The notes under the pieces were generated by a model. The model saw only the letters and a list, made by a program, of their open reading frames with translations. It searched no databases and was not told where the DNA came from. Made by a program: the position numbers and the translations under genes. This document shows, piece by piece, positions 25,268-34,532 of a DNA stretch of 64,000 bases. Every line of letters begins with the position of its first letter. Positions within the stretch are counted from its first letter, which is position 1. Source of the stretch: Aeoliella sp052161615 (GTDB lineage: Bacteria > Planctomycetota > Planctomycetia > Pirellulales > Lacipirellulaceae); contig NZ_CP197417.1 of the NCBI RefSeq assembly GCF_052161615.1, positions 5,084,001 to 5,148,000 of the forward strand, given 5' to 3'.

Positions 25268-25334
25268 TTCTGTGGGAGGGCTCTCCGAGCCCGGTGAGTG
25301 CGGAAAGAGTCGGCCTCGGAGAGGCCTCCCACAA
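25268..25334. repeat. R2 palindromic repeat between convergent genes
   Basis: Arms TGTGGGAGGGCTCTCCGAGC and GGCCTCGGAGAGGCCTCCCA, separated by about 20 bases. It lies directly after the MscS gene and touches the stop codon of the minus-strand gene at 25335, so it may serve both as terminator. Confidence 0.75.
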
Positions 25335-26336
25335 TCAATCGGACAGAGGGTGCGCAATGCTCCGCGGATACACATCCGCCTCGGCGAATCCTGGCAGCAA
25401 CCGCTGTTCGCACCTCGCGCGGCGTGACTCTTCGCGGTGCCGATAACCGTCGGCCAGATGCACGGTGACTTCGAGCACCAGCAGGTCGGCGCGGTTCATC
25501 ACGTGCCGAGCGCTCCGGCGGCCGAGGCCATGGATCATCCCTTCGAGCACTTCGACGTGCAGGGCGATTACTTGTTGGGCGGACACGCGAGCATCGATGA
25601 GTAACTCGGCGAGGCGTGTAAGCTCTTCGGTTAGATTGCCCGAGCCCATGACGACGTAGGTTTGCAGCAGGCTTCTATAATGATCCACGAGCACCGTGGG
25701 GAGCGATCGCCGGGGCGTGCGTCCGGTGGTAGAGCCAAGCAAGCCTGGCAATTCGTCGCCCGCGTCGACTTCGCCCGAGTCAATCGCTTCGAGTTCGCTG
25801 AGCAGCGTTCGCTGTTCGCCCAGAAGTCGTTCGGCCTCGGCATGCTCGGCGGTGAGGCGCTGCCGTTCGGCCTCTACCAACCGGCTGTTTTCGCGGACCA
25901 GTTCGTGCCGGCGGATCGCGCGGGCGAACTCCCACAGCAGGCTGCGTGTGGTGGTTTGTTTCATCGAGCAGTAGGCGTCCGCGCCAACTTCGTACGCCAG
26001 CACTTCGAACGACTGCGGGGCTTCAACTCCCAGGACGATGATCGGTTCCTCATGCCCGCCGGTGCGAAGCGCCTCGACGAAATCAAGGGCGTCGAGCACG
26101 CCGGGCTCGTGGTACACCACCACGGCGTCGAACACCTCGTCGCGCATCATGGCAAGCCCCGCCGTCACGCCGACCGACTCGCGGAGGGTCACACGCGACG
26201 CATTGTCCGTGGCAAACGCCTCGGCAAGCCACGTGCTCGTGCGGTGAAGCGTCGTGACGTACAGCACCTTCAGCCGATCGGGGATCCGCGGCCTGAGCGT
26301 GCGATTGGCGGGAGGTGATGGGGCGAGGGTGCTCAT
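25335..26336 (-). CDS. Receiver-like protein without a phospho-acceptor, with coiled coil and helical output
   Basis: A 333-residue protein. Residues 22-140 look like a CheY-type receiver (LKVLYVTTLHRTSTWLAEAF, VFDAVVVYHEPGVLDALDFV, EEPIIVLGVEAP, VGADAYCSMK). The position of the phosphorylated Asp, after FDAVVV, is Tyr-His, so it cannot be phosphorylated in the usual way, although the late Lys is kept. A coiled coil follows (about 145-185), then a helical domain (VDHYRSLLQTYVVMGSGNLT onwards) that resembles dimerising or phosphatase-regulator helices; that is inference. No DNA-binding domain is visible. Cytoplasmic. The gene is monocistronic. Confidence 0.72.
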   Translation of the reverse strand: MSTLAPSPPANRTLRPRIPDRLKVLYVTTLHRTSTWLAEAFATDNASRVTLRESVGVTAGLAMMRDEVFDAVVVYHEPGVLDALDFVEALRTGGHEEPIIVLGVEAPQSFEVLAYEVGADAYCSMKQTTTRSLLWEFARAIRRHELVRENSRLVEAERQRLTAEHAEAERLLGEQRTLLSELEAIDSGEVDAGDELPGLLGSTTGRTPRRSLPTVLVDHYRSLLQTYVVMGSGNLTEELTRLAELLIDARVSAQQVIALHVEVLEGMIHGLGRRSARHVMNRADLLVLEVTVHLADGYRHREESRRARCEQRLLPGFAEADVYPRSIAHPLSD

Positions 26337-26490
26337 GGTATAACGTCGTGCGGCTGCGAAGGGCTCGCGGGCCTATTTTGACTTCGAGACACTAGGGAAT
26401 CTCGGCGAACCAGTCAACGTCGACGCCGCGGCCCACCGAGGCCTAGAATTCACGCCATCACAGCTCACTCGTATTGCTAGCAAGATCACC

Positions 26491-27663
26491 ATGCGTATTG
26501 CCTACCTCGATAGTGCCAGCGGAATCAGCGGCGACATGACCCTCGGAGCCTTGGTCGACGCCGGTGTCGACATCGCCGCACTGCAAGCGGGCATCGATTC
26601 GCTCGGCCTGCCAAGCTGCAAGCTCGTTGCGACACAGGTCAAGAAGAAGGGCTTTCGCGCGACGCAAATTGTCGTCGAGCACGAACCCGAGCACGCCCAT
26701 CGCCACCTGCACCACATCACGGCGATGATCGATCGCAGCACCCTGAGCGACAAGCAGAAAAAACTCGCCGGCGACATTTTCTTGCGTCTCGCTCAGGCCG
26801 AAGCCAAGGTGCACGGCAGTACTATTGAGAAGGTGCACTTTCACGAAGTCGGTGCGGTGGACTCCATTGCCGACATCATTGGCGCGGCGATTGGTTGGGA
26901 CCTGTTGGGCGTGGACCGCGTCGTTTGCTCGCCCATTCCGACCGGTACGGGATTCATCCAAATTGCTCATGGCCGGTGCGCGATCCCTGCGCCGGCCACG
27001 GCAGAACTTCTCACCGGCGTGCCGCTGGCCGACTTCGCTCCCGAGGGCGAGCTCACCACGCCTACTGGTGCGGCGATCGTTACGACGCTCGCCAGCGAGT
27101 TCGGCCCCATGCCAGCGATGAAGATTGAGAAGATCGGTCTTGGGGCCGGCCAAAAGGACTTCGATCACGCCAACGTCCTGCGATTGATCGTTGGTGAAAC
27201 AACCGATGCGCCAACCGGATTGCAGAGCGACAAGATTGTAGTGCTCGAAACGAACCTCGACGACACGCCGGGCGAGCAGATTGGCTACTGTGCGGAGCAA
27301 CTCTGGCAGGCCGGTGCGCTCGACGTCGCCCTAACGCCTATCCAGATGAAGAAGGGCCGGCCAGGCGTGCAACTCACCGTGCAGTGCCCCCAAGACAAAG
27401 CCGATCTGCTGGAGGGCATCGTGTTCCGCGAAACCACCACGCTCGGACTTCGCCGGCAATTGGTCGAGCGACGAGTCCTTCCCCGCCGACACGTAGAAGT
27501 GGAGACTCCGCTTGGCGTGCTCCGCGGCACCGTCGCCACGCTCCCCGACGGCACCGAGCGTTTCGCCCCTGAATACGAATCGTGCCGCCGCGCCGCGGAG
27601 GCTTCGGGGACCAAGCTGGCGGAAGTTTACGCGGCGGCGAGCGCTGCGTTTGCACGGAACTAG
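26491..27663 (+). CDS. larC: Nickel pincer cofactor biosynthesis protein LarC
   Basis: A 390-residue protein. It opens MRIAYLDSASGISGDMTLGA and has EKVHFHEVGAVDSIADIIGA, SPIPTGTGFIQIAHG, PTGAAIVTTLASEFGPMPAM and LETNLDDTPGEQIGYCAEQL, all LarC signatures. LarC is a CTP-dependent cyclometallase that inserts nickel into the pyridinium dithio-mononucleotide cofactor of lactate racemase-like enzymes. In this gene the LarC1 and LarC2 parts form one uninterrupted frame, unlike the frameshifted gene of Lactobacillus. No larA, larB or larE is in the window. It lies 15 bases upstream of the next gene, so the two are probably co-transcribed. Confidence 0.92.
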   Translation: MRIAYLDSASGISGDMTLGALVDAGVDIAALQAGIDSLGLPSCKLVATQVKKKGFRATQIVVEHEPEHAHRHLHHITAMIDRSTLSDKQKKLAGDIFLRLAQAEAKVHGSTIEKVHFHEVGAVDSIADIIGAAIGWDLLGVDRVVCSPIPTGTGFIQIAHGRCAIPAPATAELLTGVPLADFAPEGELTTPTGAAIVTTLASEFGPMPAMKIEKIGLGAGQKDFDHANVLRLIVGETTDAPTGLQSDKIVVLETNLDDTPGEQIGYCAEQLWQAGALDVALTPIQMKKGRPGVQLTVQCPQDKADLLEGIVFRETTTLGLRRQLVERRVLPRRHVEVETPLGVLRGTVATLPDGTERFAPEYESCRRAAEASGTKLAEVYAAASAAFARN

Positions 27664-27678
27664 TAGCAAGGAACAGCC

Positions 27679-28020
27679 ATGCTCGCCATGCAGTTGGGTT
27701 CGATCCTGATGTTCCTCGCGGGTATCGCGCTGCTGACGGCGCTGCTCATGCGGCGGAGCTACCGGTACTTCGGCGGAAGAAAGCGGAGGTTCGACACGCG
27801 GCCAATCGACGCCCAGCCGCGACCGAAATCGAAGTGGGACGGGGCAATGCACGACAGCATGGCCGTTATCGAGCAGCAACAAGTCGAACTCGCCCAACTG
27901 AGCCGCGACGTGAACGGGCAACTCGACACGAAGATTCTAATCCTCCGCGAACTCATCGCCCGTAGCGAGAAGCAGATCGAACGGATGGAAGAGTTGCTCC
28001 GCGAAGGGCAGAAGATGTAG
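27679..28020 (+). CDS. Membrane-anchored coiled-coil protein, unknown function
   Basis: A 113-residue protein. One N-terminal transmembrane helix (MQLGSILMFLAGIALLTALL) is followed by a basic stretch and a predicted coiled coil, about residues 58-110 (DSMAVIEQQQVELAQLSRDV through EKQIERMEELLREGQ). An AAGGA site precedes the ATG. Its position just behind larC suggests an operon, but the sequence gives no link to nickel metabolism. Not a named family. Confidence 0.7.
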   Translation: MLAMQLGSILMFLAGIALLTALLMRRSYRYFGGRKRRFDTRPIDAQPRPKSKWDGAMHDSMAVIEQQQVELAQLSRDVNGQLDTKILILRELIARSEKQIERMEELLREGQKM

Positions 28021-28024
28021 TGCG

Positions 28025-28070
28025 AGTCCCCTCTCCCCGACCCGGGTGAGGGTCTGGGAGAGGGGCCTTT
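28025..28070. repeat. R1 palindrome between convergent genes, probable bidirectional terminator
   Basis: AGTCCCCTCTCCCCGACCC on the left is complementary to GGGTCTGGGAGAGGGGCCTT on the right, in the gap between the stops at 28020 (+) and 28092 (-). Confidence 0.8.
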
Positions 28071-28091
28071 CATCGCTTCAGCTCAGTAGCA

Positions 28092-30134
28092 TCAAAGTTT
28101 CTCGATCGCCTTCTCAATCGCCGCGCGACCTACCACTGGTGCCTGGCAAGTGTGGTTCTCGCAAACGTAGAGAGCCACGTCACCGGCGGTATCGCGCCCC
28201 GCAAACAGATCATCGAGCACCGCCCCAGGTGTCGCTTCTTCGCGGGCCGCCACCAACGCCCGCGGCAAGAACTTCCGCTTCGCCGATGTGGCGAGCTCAT
28301 TCGCTCCTGCCCCAACGAACACGAGCTCCGGCGTCGGCCCGACCCACAGGTCGAGCCCGATGAGCATCTCGCCGGTCGCCATTGGAATTTGCTGCATCAG
28401 CGGTGCGGCAGCGGCAAGGATCGCGTGGGCCGTGTCCAGATACTCGCTTCGGCCAGTGAGTTTGCCAAGGCGAATCAGTGCGAGCGCCGCCAGCGAATTG
28501 CCGCCAGGCGTGGCGTTGTCGGTCAGGTCCTTGTTGCGCGTGAGCAATTGCTCGTGATCGTCGGCGGTGAAGTAGAATCCCGCATCGTCGCCGCCGCTGA
28601 ATCTCGCGAGCACGATACCCATCAATTCGGTGCTCGCGGCGATGTAACGCTCCTCGAACGTTGCTTCGTACAAGCTCACCAGCGCATTGGCGAGCGCGGT
28701 GTAGTCGTCGAGGTACGCGGCGAGCTTGGCCGTGCCGCCGCGCCACGTGTGTAGCAACCGCCCGCCCGTGTCACGCATATTCGCCAGGATGAAATCAGCC
28801 GCCTTCTTGGCCGCCGCAATGTATCGTTCCTCGCCCAGGCATGCTCCCGCCCGGGCGAAGGCGTCGATCGCCAGACCGTTCCAGCTCACCAGCACCTTGT
28901 CGTCGAGGCCGGGGCGAACTCGCTTCGCACGAACCGCAAGTAGTTTCTCGCGGCTCGCGGCAAGCTCCGTTCGAAGTTCCTCCACGTCACGACTGAGTAA
29001 CTTCGCTTGTTGCTCGATGGTCTTTGGCAAATTAGCAATGCTGTGCCCCTCGAAGTTACCCCGCTCGGTGATGTCGTACACACGCGAGAACGTCTCGGCC
29101 GCCGCGTCGCCGAGCACCTCGCGGACTTCGCTGGCCGTCCACACGTAGAACTTGCCCTCGACACCCTCGCTGTCGGCGTCTTCGGCGCTGTAGAAACCAC
29201 CGGCCGGGTCGCACATGTCACGGAGCAAGTAGTCGAGCGTCTCGGTCACCACCGTGCGATAACGCTCTTCGCCACTCACTTGGTAGGCTTCGAGATAAAC
29301 CACCGCGAGCAGCGCGTTGTCGTACAGCATCTTCTCAAAGTGCGGCACCAGCCAACGCGCGTCGACGCTATAGCGAGCGAAGCCGCCGCCGAGGTGGTCG
29401 TACATGCCCCCTTGATACATCTTGTCGAGCGACAGTCGCACGATGTCCCACCAGCGATCGAGCCCCGAACGTTTCCACCAGCGGAGTACGAGTTGCAGTT
29501 CGAAGGGATGGGGGAACTTCGGCGCTTCGCCGAATCCGCCGTAAATGGGATCGAACATGCGTTCGAGCGAATGCGCGGCGGCGCTCAAGATGTCGGCGTT
29601 CAAGGGCACACGTACGCCCTCGGCACCCTTGCGGGTGATCTGTTCGAGCTCGCCGGTCAGTTGCTCGGCACCGGCGAGAGCCTGATCGCGGCGATTCGAC
29701 CACGCGTCGTCCACCGCCATCAGCACCTGATCGAATCCGGGCATGCCACGCGACGCGGTGGGTGGCCAGTAGGTGCCACCGTAGAATGGCTTCAGGTCGG
29801 GCGTCAGGAACACGCTCATCGGCCAGCCGCCGTGTCCCGTCATCAGCTGCACGGCGTTCATGTAGATCTGATCGAGATCGGGCCGCTCCTCGCGATCGAC
29901 CTTGATGCAAACGAACTTCTCGTTCATCAGCCGCGCGATGCGAGGGTCTTCAAAACTCTCGTGCTCCATCACATGGCACCAGTGACACGACGAGTACCCA
30001 ATCGAAAGAAAGATCGGCTTCTCCTCGTCCCGCGCCCGCGCAAGCGCCTCGGGCCCCCACGGATACCAGTCCACGGGATTGTTTTGATGCTGAAGCAGAT
30101 AGGGCGACGTTTCGCCTGAGAGTTTATTGGGCAT
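28092..30134 (-). CDS. DUF255 thioredoxin-like / glycan epimerase-like protein (YyaL, SPATA20 family)
   Basis: A 680-residue protein. The first 160 residues are the DUF255 thioredoxin-like domain: MPNKLSGETSPYLLQHQNNP, FLSIGYSSCHWCHVMEHESF (CxxC in CHWCH), KVDREERPDLDQIYM, MSVFLTPDLKPFYGGTYWPP. The rest is an (alpha/alpha)6-barrel-like region, with GGFGEAPKFPHPFEL, MYDHLGGGFARYSVDARWLV and VSWNGLAIDAFARAG. The family is widespread; its enzymatic role is not established. No signal peptide, so cytoplasmic. ATG 30134 is preferred to ATG 30146 because the family begins at MPNxL. Confidence 0.9.
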   Translation of the reverse strand: MPNKLSGETSPYLLQHQNNPVDWYPWGPEALARARDEEKPIFLSIGYSSCHWCHVMEHESFEDPRIARLMNEKFVCIKVDREERPDLDQIYMNAVQLMTGHGGWPMSVFLTPDLKPFYGGTYWPPTASRGMPGFDQVLMAVDDAWSNRRDQALAGAEQLTGELEQITRKGAEGVRVPLNADILSAAAHSLERMFDPIYGGFGEAPKFPHPFELQLVLRWWKRSGLDRWWDIVRLSLDKMYQGGMYDHLGGGFARYSVDARWLVPHFEKMLYDNALLAVVYLEAYQVSGEERYRTVVTETLDYLLRDMCDPAGGFYSAEDADSEGVEGKFYVWTASEVREVLGDAAAETFSRVYDITERGNFEGHSIANLPKTIEQQAKLLSRDVEELRTELAASREKLLAVRAKRVRPGLDDKVLVSWNGLAIDAFARAGACLGEERYIAAAKKAADFILANMRDTGGRLLHTWRGGTAKLAAYLDDYTALANALVSLYEATFEERYIAASTELMGIVLARFSGGDDAGFYFTADDHEQLLTRNKDLTDNATPGGNSLAALALIRLGKLTGRSEYLDTAHAILAAAAPLMQQIPMATGEMLIGLDLWVGPTPELVFVGAGANELATSAKRKFLPRALVAAREEATPGAVLDDLFAGRDTAGDVALYVCENHTCQAPVVGRAAIEKAIEKL

Positions 30135-30158
30135 AATGGAAACCATGTCGATTATTTA

Positions 30159-30235
30159 GCCACGGATACACACGGATTAGCACGGATGGACGTCAAGTTC
30201 TATCCGTGTCGATCCGTGTTCATCCGTGGCTGAAC
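30159..30235. repeat. Diverged R6-type palindromic repeat
   Basis: AGCCACGGATACACACGGAT on the left and ATCCGTGTTCATCCGTGGCT on the right form a long imperfect hairpin in the gap between mnmA and the DUF255 gene. Confidence 0.7.
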
Positions 30236-30238
30236 GGA

Positions 30239-31372
30239 TTAATCAATCCATCCCCCGCCCAGCACGCGGTCGGTGTCGTAGCACACCACCGCTTGTCCGG
30301 GGGCGACGGCGAATTGGGGTTCGTCGAAAGTGACCGAAAGGCGACCGCCCTCCTGTCGCATGAACTCCGCCGGCGCGGCGGGGGCGTTGTACCGTATTTG
30401 GGCGAGGCCGCGGAGCGGCTGGTCCACGGGAATTTCGGTGAGCCAATTGCAGTCGCTGGCCGTAAGTTCGCGGCGACCGAGTTCTTCGCGGTCGCCCAGC
30501 ACGACGCGGTGCGTATCGGGTTCGATGCGGACGACGAACTTCCGTTCGCCAAGCGCGACGCCAAGGCCCTTGCGCTGCCCCACCGTGAACCCTTCGATAC
30601 CCGCGTGCTGGCCGACCACCTCGCCCGAAGTAGTAACGAACTCGCCAGGCGTCGTCTCGCCTTCGCGGCGGCGTTTCACGAACTCGTCGTAACGGCCGCT
30701 CGTGACGAAGCAAATCTCCTGGCTATCCTTCTTCTCGGCGACGTTCATACCGACCTTGGCCGCCAGTTCGCGAATCGCCGGCTTACGATACTCGCCCACC
30801 GGTAGCATCATTCGCTTTAGGTAATGTTGCTTGATGCCGAACAGCACGTACGACTGGTCCTTGGCATCGTCGATGCCGCGAATCAGAGCCGCTTCGCCGT
30901 CACGCTCGACCATTCGCGCATAATGCCCCGTCGCCACGAACTCGGCATTCACCGAATCGGCATAGTCGAACAGCTTGCCAAACTTGATCCAGTTGTTGCA
31001 CTGCACGCAGGGATTTGGCGTGCGACCTCGTACGTACTCGGCGGTGAAGTAGTCCATGATCCGCCCGAACTCTTCGTTCAGATCGATGGCATAGAACGGA
31101 ATATTGAGTCGATCCGCCACGCGCCGCGCGTCCTCGGCATCGGCCGCCGTGCAGCACCCCTGCTTGTGATCGAGCCTCGCAATGGGAAGTTGCAACGAAG
31201 GCTTCGGGTGAGTCGGGTCGTCCCCGACCCCGGACGCGAGGTTGCATACTGCCGGGCTCTGTTCGCCATGGCGCATGAAGACGCCGACCACCTGGTGACC
31301 CGCTTCGAGAAGCAAGTGGGCCGCCACGCTCGAATCGACCCCTCCGCTCATTGCCAGGACCACGCGTGCCAT
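30239..31372 (-). CDS. mnmA: tRNA-specific 2-thiouridylase MnmA
   Basis: A 377-residue protein. The PP-loop MSGGVDSS, the D-x-x-C-related TPNPCVQCNNWIKFG, GHYARM, DAKDQSYVLFGI, catalytic-Cys region DSQEICFV and EGFTVGQRKGLGV are all present. MnmA thiolates U34 of tRNA Lys, Glu and Gln wobble positions. After VFMRHGEQSP comes a stretch of about 25 residues (CNLASGVGDDPTHPKPS and on) before LDHKQGCC, encoded by GC-rich partly palindromic DNA near 31205-31250. A variable insert here is known from planctomycete homologues as far as I recall. It is monocistronic. Confidence 0.95.
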   Translation of the reverse strand: MARVVLAMSGGVDSSVAAHLLLEAGHQVVGVFMRHGEQSPAVCNLASGVGDDPTHPKPSLQLPIARLDHKQGCCTAADAEDARRVADRLNIPFYAIDLNEEFGRIMDYFTAEYVRGRTPNPCVQCNNWIKFGKLFDYADSVNAEFVATGHYARMVERDGEAALIRGIDDAKDQSYVLFGIKQHYLKRMMLPVGEYRKPAIRELAAKVGMNVAEKKDSQEICFVTSGRYDEFVKRRREGETTPGEFVTTSGEVVGQHAGIEGFTVGQRKGLGVALGERKFVVRIEPDTHRVVLGDREELGRRELTASDCNWLTEIPVDQPLRGLAQIRYNAPAAPAEFMRQEGGRLSVTFDEPQFAVAPGQAVVCYDTDRVLGGGWID

Positions 31373-31438
31373 GATTGCAGCATAGGCACGAGACGGGCTG
31401 CGAACAACGGCCCGCCCTCGCGGGTCATGCGGTAGGTA

Positions 31439-31444
31439 CTTATA
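31439..31444 (+). promoter_or_regulatory. Possible -10 element upstream of prfB
   Basis: TTATAATT at about 31438-31445 gives a consensus TATAAT 79 bases before the prfB ATG. No good -35 hexamer stands 17 bases upstream. It is a weak candidate. Confidence 0.3.
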
Positions 31445-31522
31445 ATTCCGTAGCCGGAGTCGACAAGACTTCGGTTTTCAAAACCCTGCGAGCCCCCGCT
31501 ACTCGAGAAAGCGCACGCCACC

Positions 31523-32645
<1,123 letters not shown>

Positions 32646-32668
32646 GTCCCTACTCGAATTCCAAGTTA

Positions 32669-32757
32669 GCCCATGGCGGAAGCCTTGGGTTTTTCCGCAT
32701 CACGCACAGCTTCAAATGGCAATCAACAAACCCCCGACTTCCGTCGGGGGATAATGA
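32669..32757. repeat. R7 repeat and short inverted repeat after prfB
   Basis: GCCCATGGCGGAAGCCTTGG at the left matches the R7 copy at 3399. It is followed by CCCCCGACTTCCGTCGGGGG (about 32733-32752), a perfect eight-pair hairpin that could terminate prfB transcription. Confidence 0.65.
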
Positions 32758-32778
32758 GCAACTGCAGTTCTTGGTTCG

Positions 32779-33282
32779 ATGACTGATATCCCACGCGCGA
32801 CCCTCGAAAAGCTGAACGACAATGGAAGCGGCCTGCGCGTCGACTTCCATTGGCTCGGCGATCGCTTCGGGCACACCATCGCGGCGGTGAAAGATGGCGT
32901 GGCCACCATCGAATGGAAAAGCGTCGACGACGATCCGCTTGGGCCTGTGTATCAAGAACTACACGAGCAACAGACCGACGGCGGCAAGATTCTATTCCTT
33001 AACGGCGCGGGGAATGGAACGCACTGGTCGGCGAGTGTCCTGTTCGAGGCCGAAGGGTGCCTACTAACGTTCGACGTCGCGGCCCGCGTGCGTGAAGAAC
33101 CGCTGGAGCGGGCGATCGAATATCGAGGGCATTTCGAAGTAAAACCGATCATCACTTCAAGCCACCTGCATGATGCTACCCATCGCCATTTGGACGAAAC
33201 CGGAAAGCTAGTTCTATTTCTAACTGACGTTGCGGAAGTGAAGTCACCTGTCACGCTTCGTTACAAGTACGCTTTTCAATAG
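32779..33282 (+). CDS. Hypothetical protein
   Basis: A 167-residue soluble protein. No signal peptide or membrane helix. It appears to be all-beta with alternating hydrophobic strands (GLRVDFHWLGDRFGHTIAAV, GHFEVKPIITSSHLH, LVLFLTDVAEVKSPVTLRYK). The codon use matches its neighbours. I do not recognise a family. It follows prfB and ends about 110 bases before a strong bidirectional terminator. Confidence 0.65.
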   Translation: MTDIPRATLEKLNDNGSGLRVDFHWLGDRFGHTIAAVKDGVATIEWKSVDDDPLGPVYQELHEQQTDGGKILFLNGAGNGTHWSASVLFEAEGCLLTFDVAARVREEPLERAIEYRGHFEVKPIITSSHLHDATHRHLDETGKLVLFLTDVAEVKSPVTLRYKYAFQ

Positions 33283-33383
33283 CCGGAGGCACACCTGCCT
33301 CCGCGAAACGAGTTCCATTGGACGACCCCACTCTTTCGCGGCCCGCGTGGCGGCCCGGCTATCGAGGGTCACCCTAGCGCAAA

Positions 33384-33423
33384 CAAAAAACCGCTGGCTT
33401 CGTTTGGAAGCCAGCGGTTTTTG
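33384..33423. terminator. Bidirectional rho-independent terminator
   Basis: Perfect 10-bp stem CCGCTGGCTT (33391-33400) with AAGCCAGCGG (33408-33417), preceded by six A and followed by five T. It serves the convergent genes ending at 33282 (+) and 33496 (-). Confidence 0.93.
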
Positions 33424-33495
33424 TGTGTGGGTCAACCTTGCGAGTTCTCGCGTCGAACGACTCTCCTCATCCTGAGAAGCTCAGCTCGACCGAAA

Positions 33496-33726
33496 TCAGT
33501 CGCGGGGGCGCACAGCGCCGGTCAGGCCGCTGTAGTCGAAGCGGTCTTCGTCGTGCCACAGGGGATGGCCTTGGCGAACGCGCTCTGCCAGGATTTCCAG
33601 CTTCTCGGGCGAACCGGCCGGAGCGCTGGTGGGCTGGAACGTGTCGTCGACGCGGGGCACGAAATCCTCATCGTGGCCATACTTCAGAATGGCGTCGAAA
33701 ACATTGTCTAGTTTGTTGTCAGGCAT
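33496..33726 (-). CDS. Small hypothetical protein
   Basis: A 76-residue protein, MPDNKLDNVFDAILKYGHDE and on, ending RFDYSGLTGAVRPRD. Soluble, acidic, no signal peptide. A GAGAGAG tract serves as ribosome site about 8 bases from the ATG. The strong terminator downstream supports a real transcript. No family recognised. Confidence 0.6.
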   Translation of the reverse strand: MPDNKLDNVFDAILKYGHDEDFVPRVDDTFQPTSAPAGSPEKLEILAERVRQGHPLWHDEDRFDYSGLTGAVRPRD

Positions 33727-34112
33727 CGTACTCTCTCAATTATCCGATACAGTTGCCGGCCGAGGGCGGGATAGTGGGCCAGCGTGTCAGGGAAGCTCTG
33801 CAGCCGCCAAAGGTGAACCTACACCGCTGCGGAGAATGAAGAACTGGTTAACTTGAACGCACGATTATTACTGGAGAAATTTGGAAGTCAAGTTTTTCGA
33901 AGGGGACTTGACTCCAGATTTTTGGCCTTTTTTTGCGACTTCTGGCAAAATGTCCTAGATGGCGAAGTCTGGATAGCCTGCCAAGAAAAGGCAATTTAGG
34001 GGCTTCGGATTGCCGGAGTAATTTCCCGTACACCAAAACCGGCGCTAGTTTCGCCTCACAGAAGTCGCCAACCTGGAGAGAATTCTACCCCCACTCGCGA
34101 GGTCTCAACGCC
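33727..34112. other. Intergenic region with a perfect inverted repeat
   Basis: No gene seen in 386 bases. AT-richer than its surroundings. It holds AGTCAAGT (33886-33893) and ACTTGACT (33906-33913), perfectly complementary around a 12-base loop, a possible operator or leader hairpin for the yjbQ-like gene or the divergent small gene. Confidence 0.4.
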
Positions 34113-34532
34113 ATGCCCTGGTCGCAGCGCCAACTCAAATTCTCCCCGTTTCGCCGTGGTTTTCACCTCATCACCGGTGAGGTCGTTCGCCAGGTCCCGG
34201 AGATCCGAACCACCACTACGGGGTTACTCAACCTGTTCCTCCAGCACACTTCGGCGAGCCTCACCATCAACGAGAACGCCGACCCGGACGTTCAGGTCGA
34301 CTTGGAGGCCTCGATGAACGCCATCGCCCCCGAGTCGTTCCCGTACGTCCACACGTGCGAAGGCCCCGACGACATGCCCGCGCACGTCAAAAGTTCACTG
34401 CTGGGAGCATCGCTCACCATCCCGATTCAAGATGGACAGTTAGCACTTGGGACTTGGCAGGGGATTTACCTCGTCGAGCACCGCAATCGCGCGACCCCGC
34501 GGCGGGTGCTGGCGACGGTTTGGGGCGACTAG
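34113..34532 (+). CDS. yjbQ: YjbQ/UPF0047 family protein
   Basis: A 139-residue protein. Motifs LLNLFLQHTSASLTINENAD, SFPYVHTCEGPDDMPAHVKS, SLLGASLTIPIQDGQLALGT and WQGIYLVEHR match the UPF0047 family, whose E. coli member YjbQ has thiamine-phosphate synthase activity in vitro. The His and Glu metal ligands are present. The ATG at 34113 begins the domain; the frame is open further upstream but not conserved-looking. Its stop overlaps the stop of the convergent gene at 34529 (sequence CTAG). Confidence 0.92.
   Translation: MPWSQRQLKFSPFRRGFHLITGEVVRQVPEIRTTTTGLLNLFLQHTSASLTINENADPDVQVDLEASMNAIAPESFPYVHTCEGPDDMPAHVKSSLLGASLTIPIQDGQLALGTWQGIYLVEHRNRATPRRVLATVWGD

Noticed and set aside
29007..30119. 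370-codon plus-strand open frame over the DUF255 gene
   Set aside because: Shadow of the real minus-strand gene, no recognisable domain.
31205..31250. Palindromic repeat insertion in mnmA
   Set aside because: The DNA is partly palindromic (GGGTCGTCCCCGACCC) but has no second copy in the window, and this loop varies in length among MnmA proteins.
31445..31520. tRNA-like look of the prfB leader
   Set aside because: No cloverleaf with a proper acceptor stem and T-loop can be drawn.
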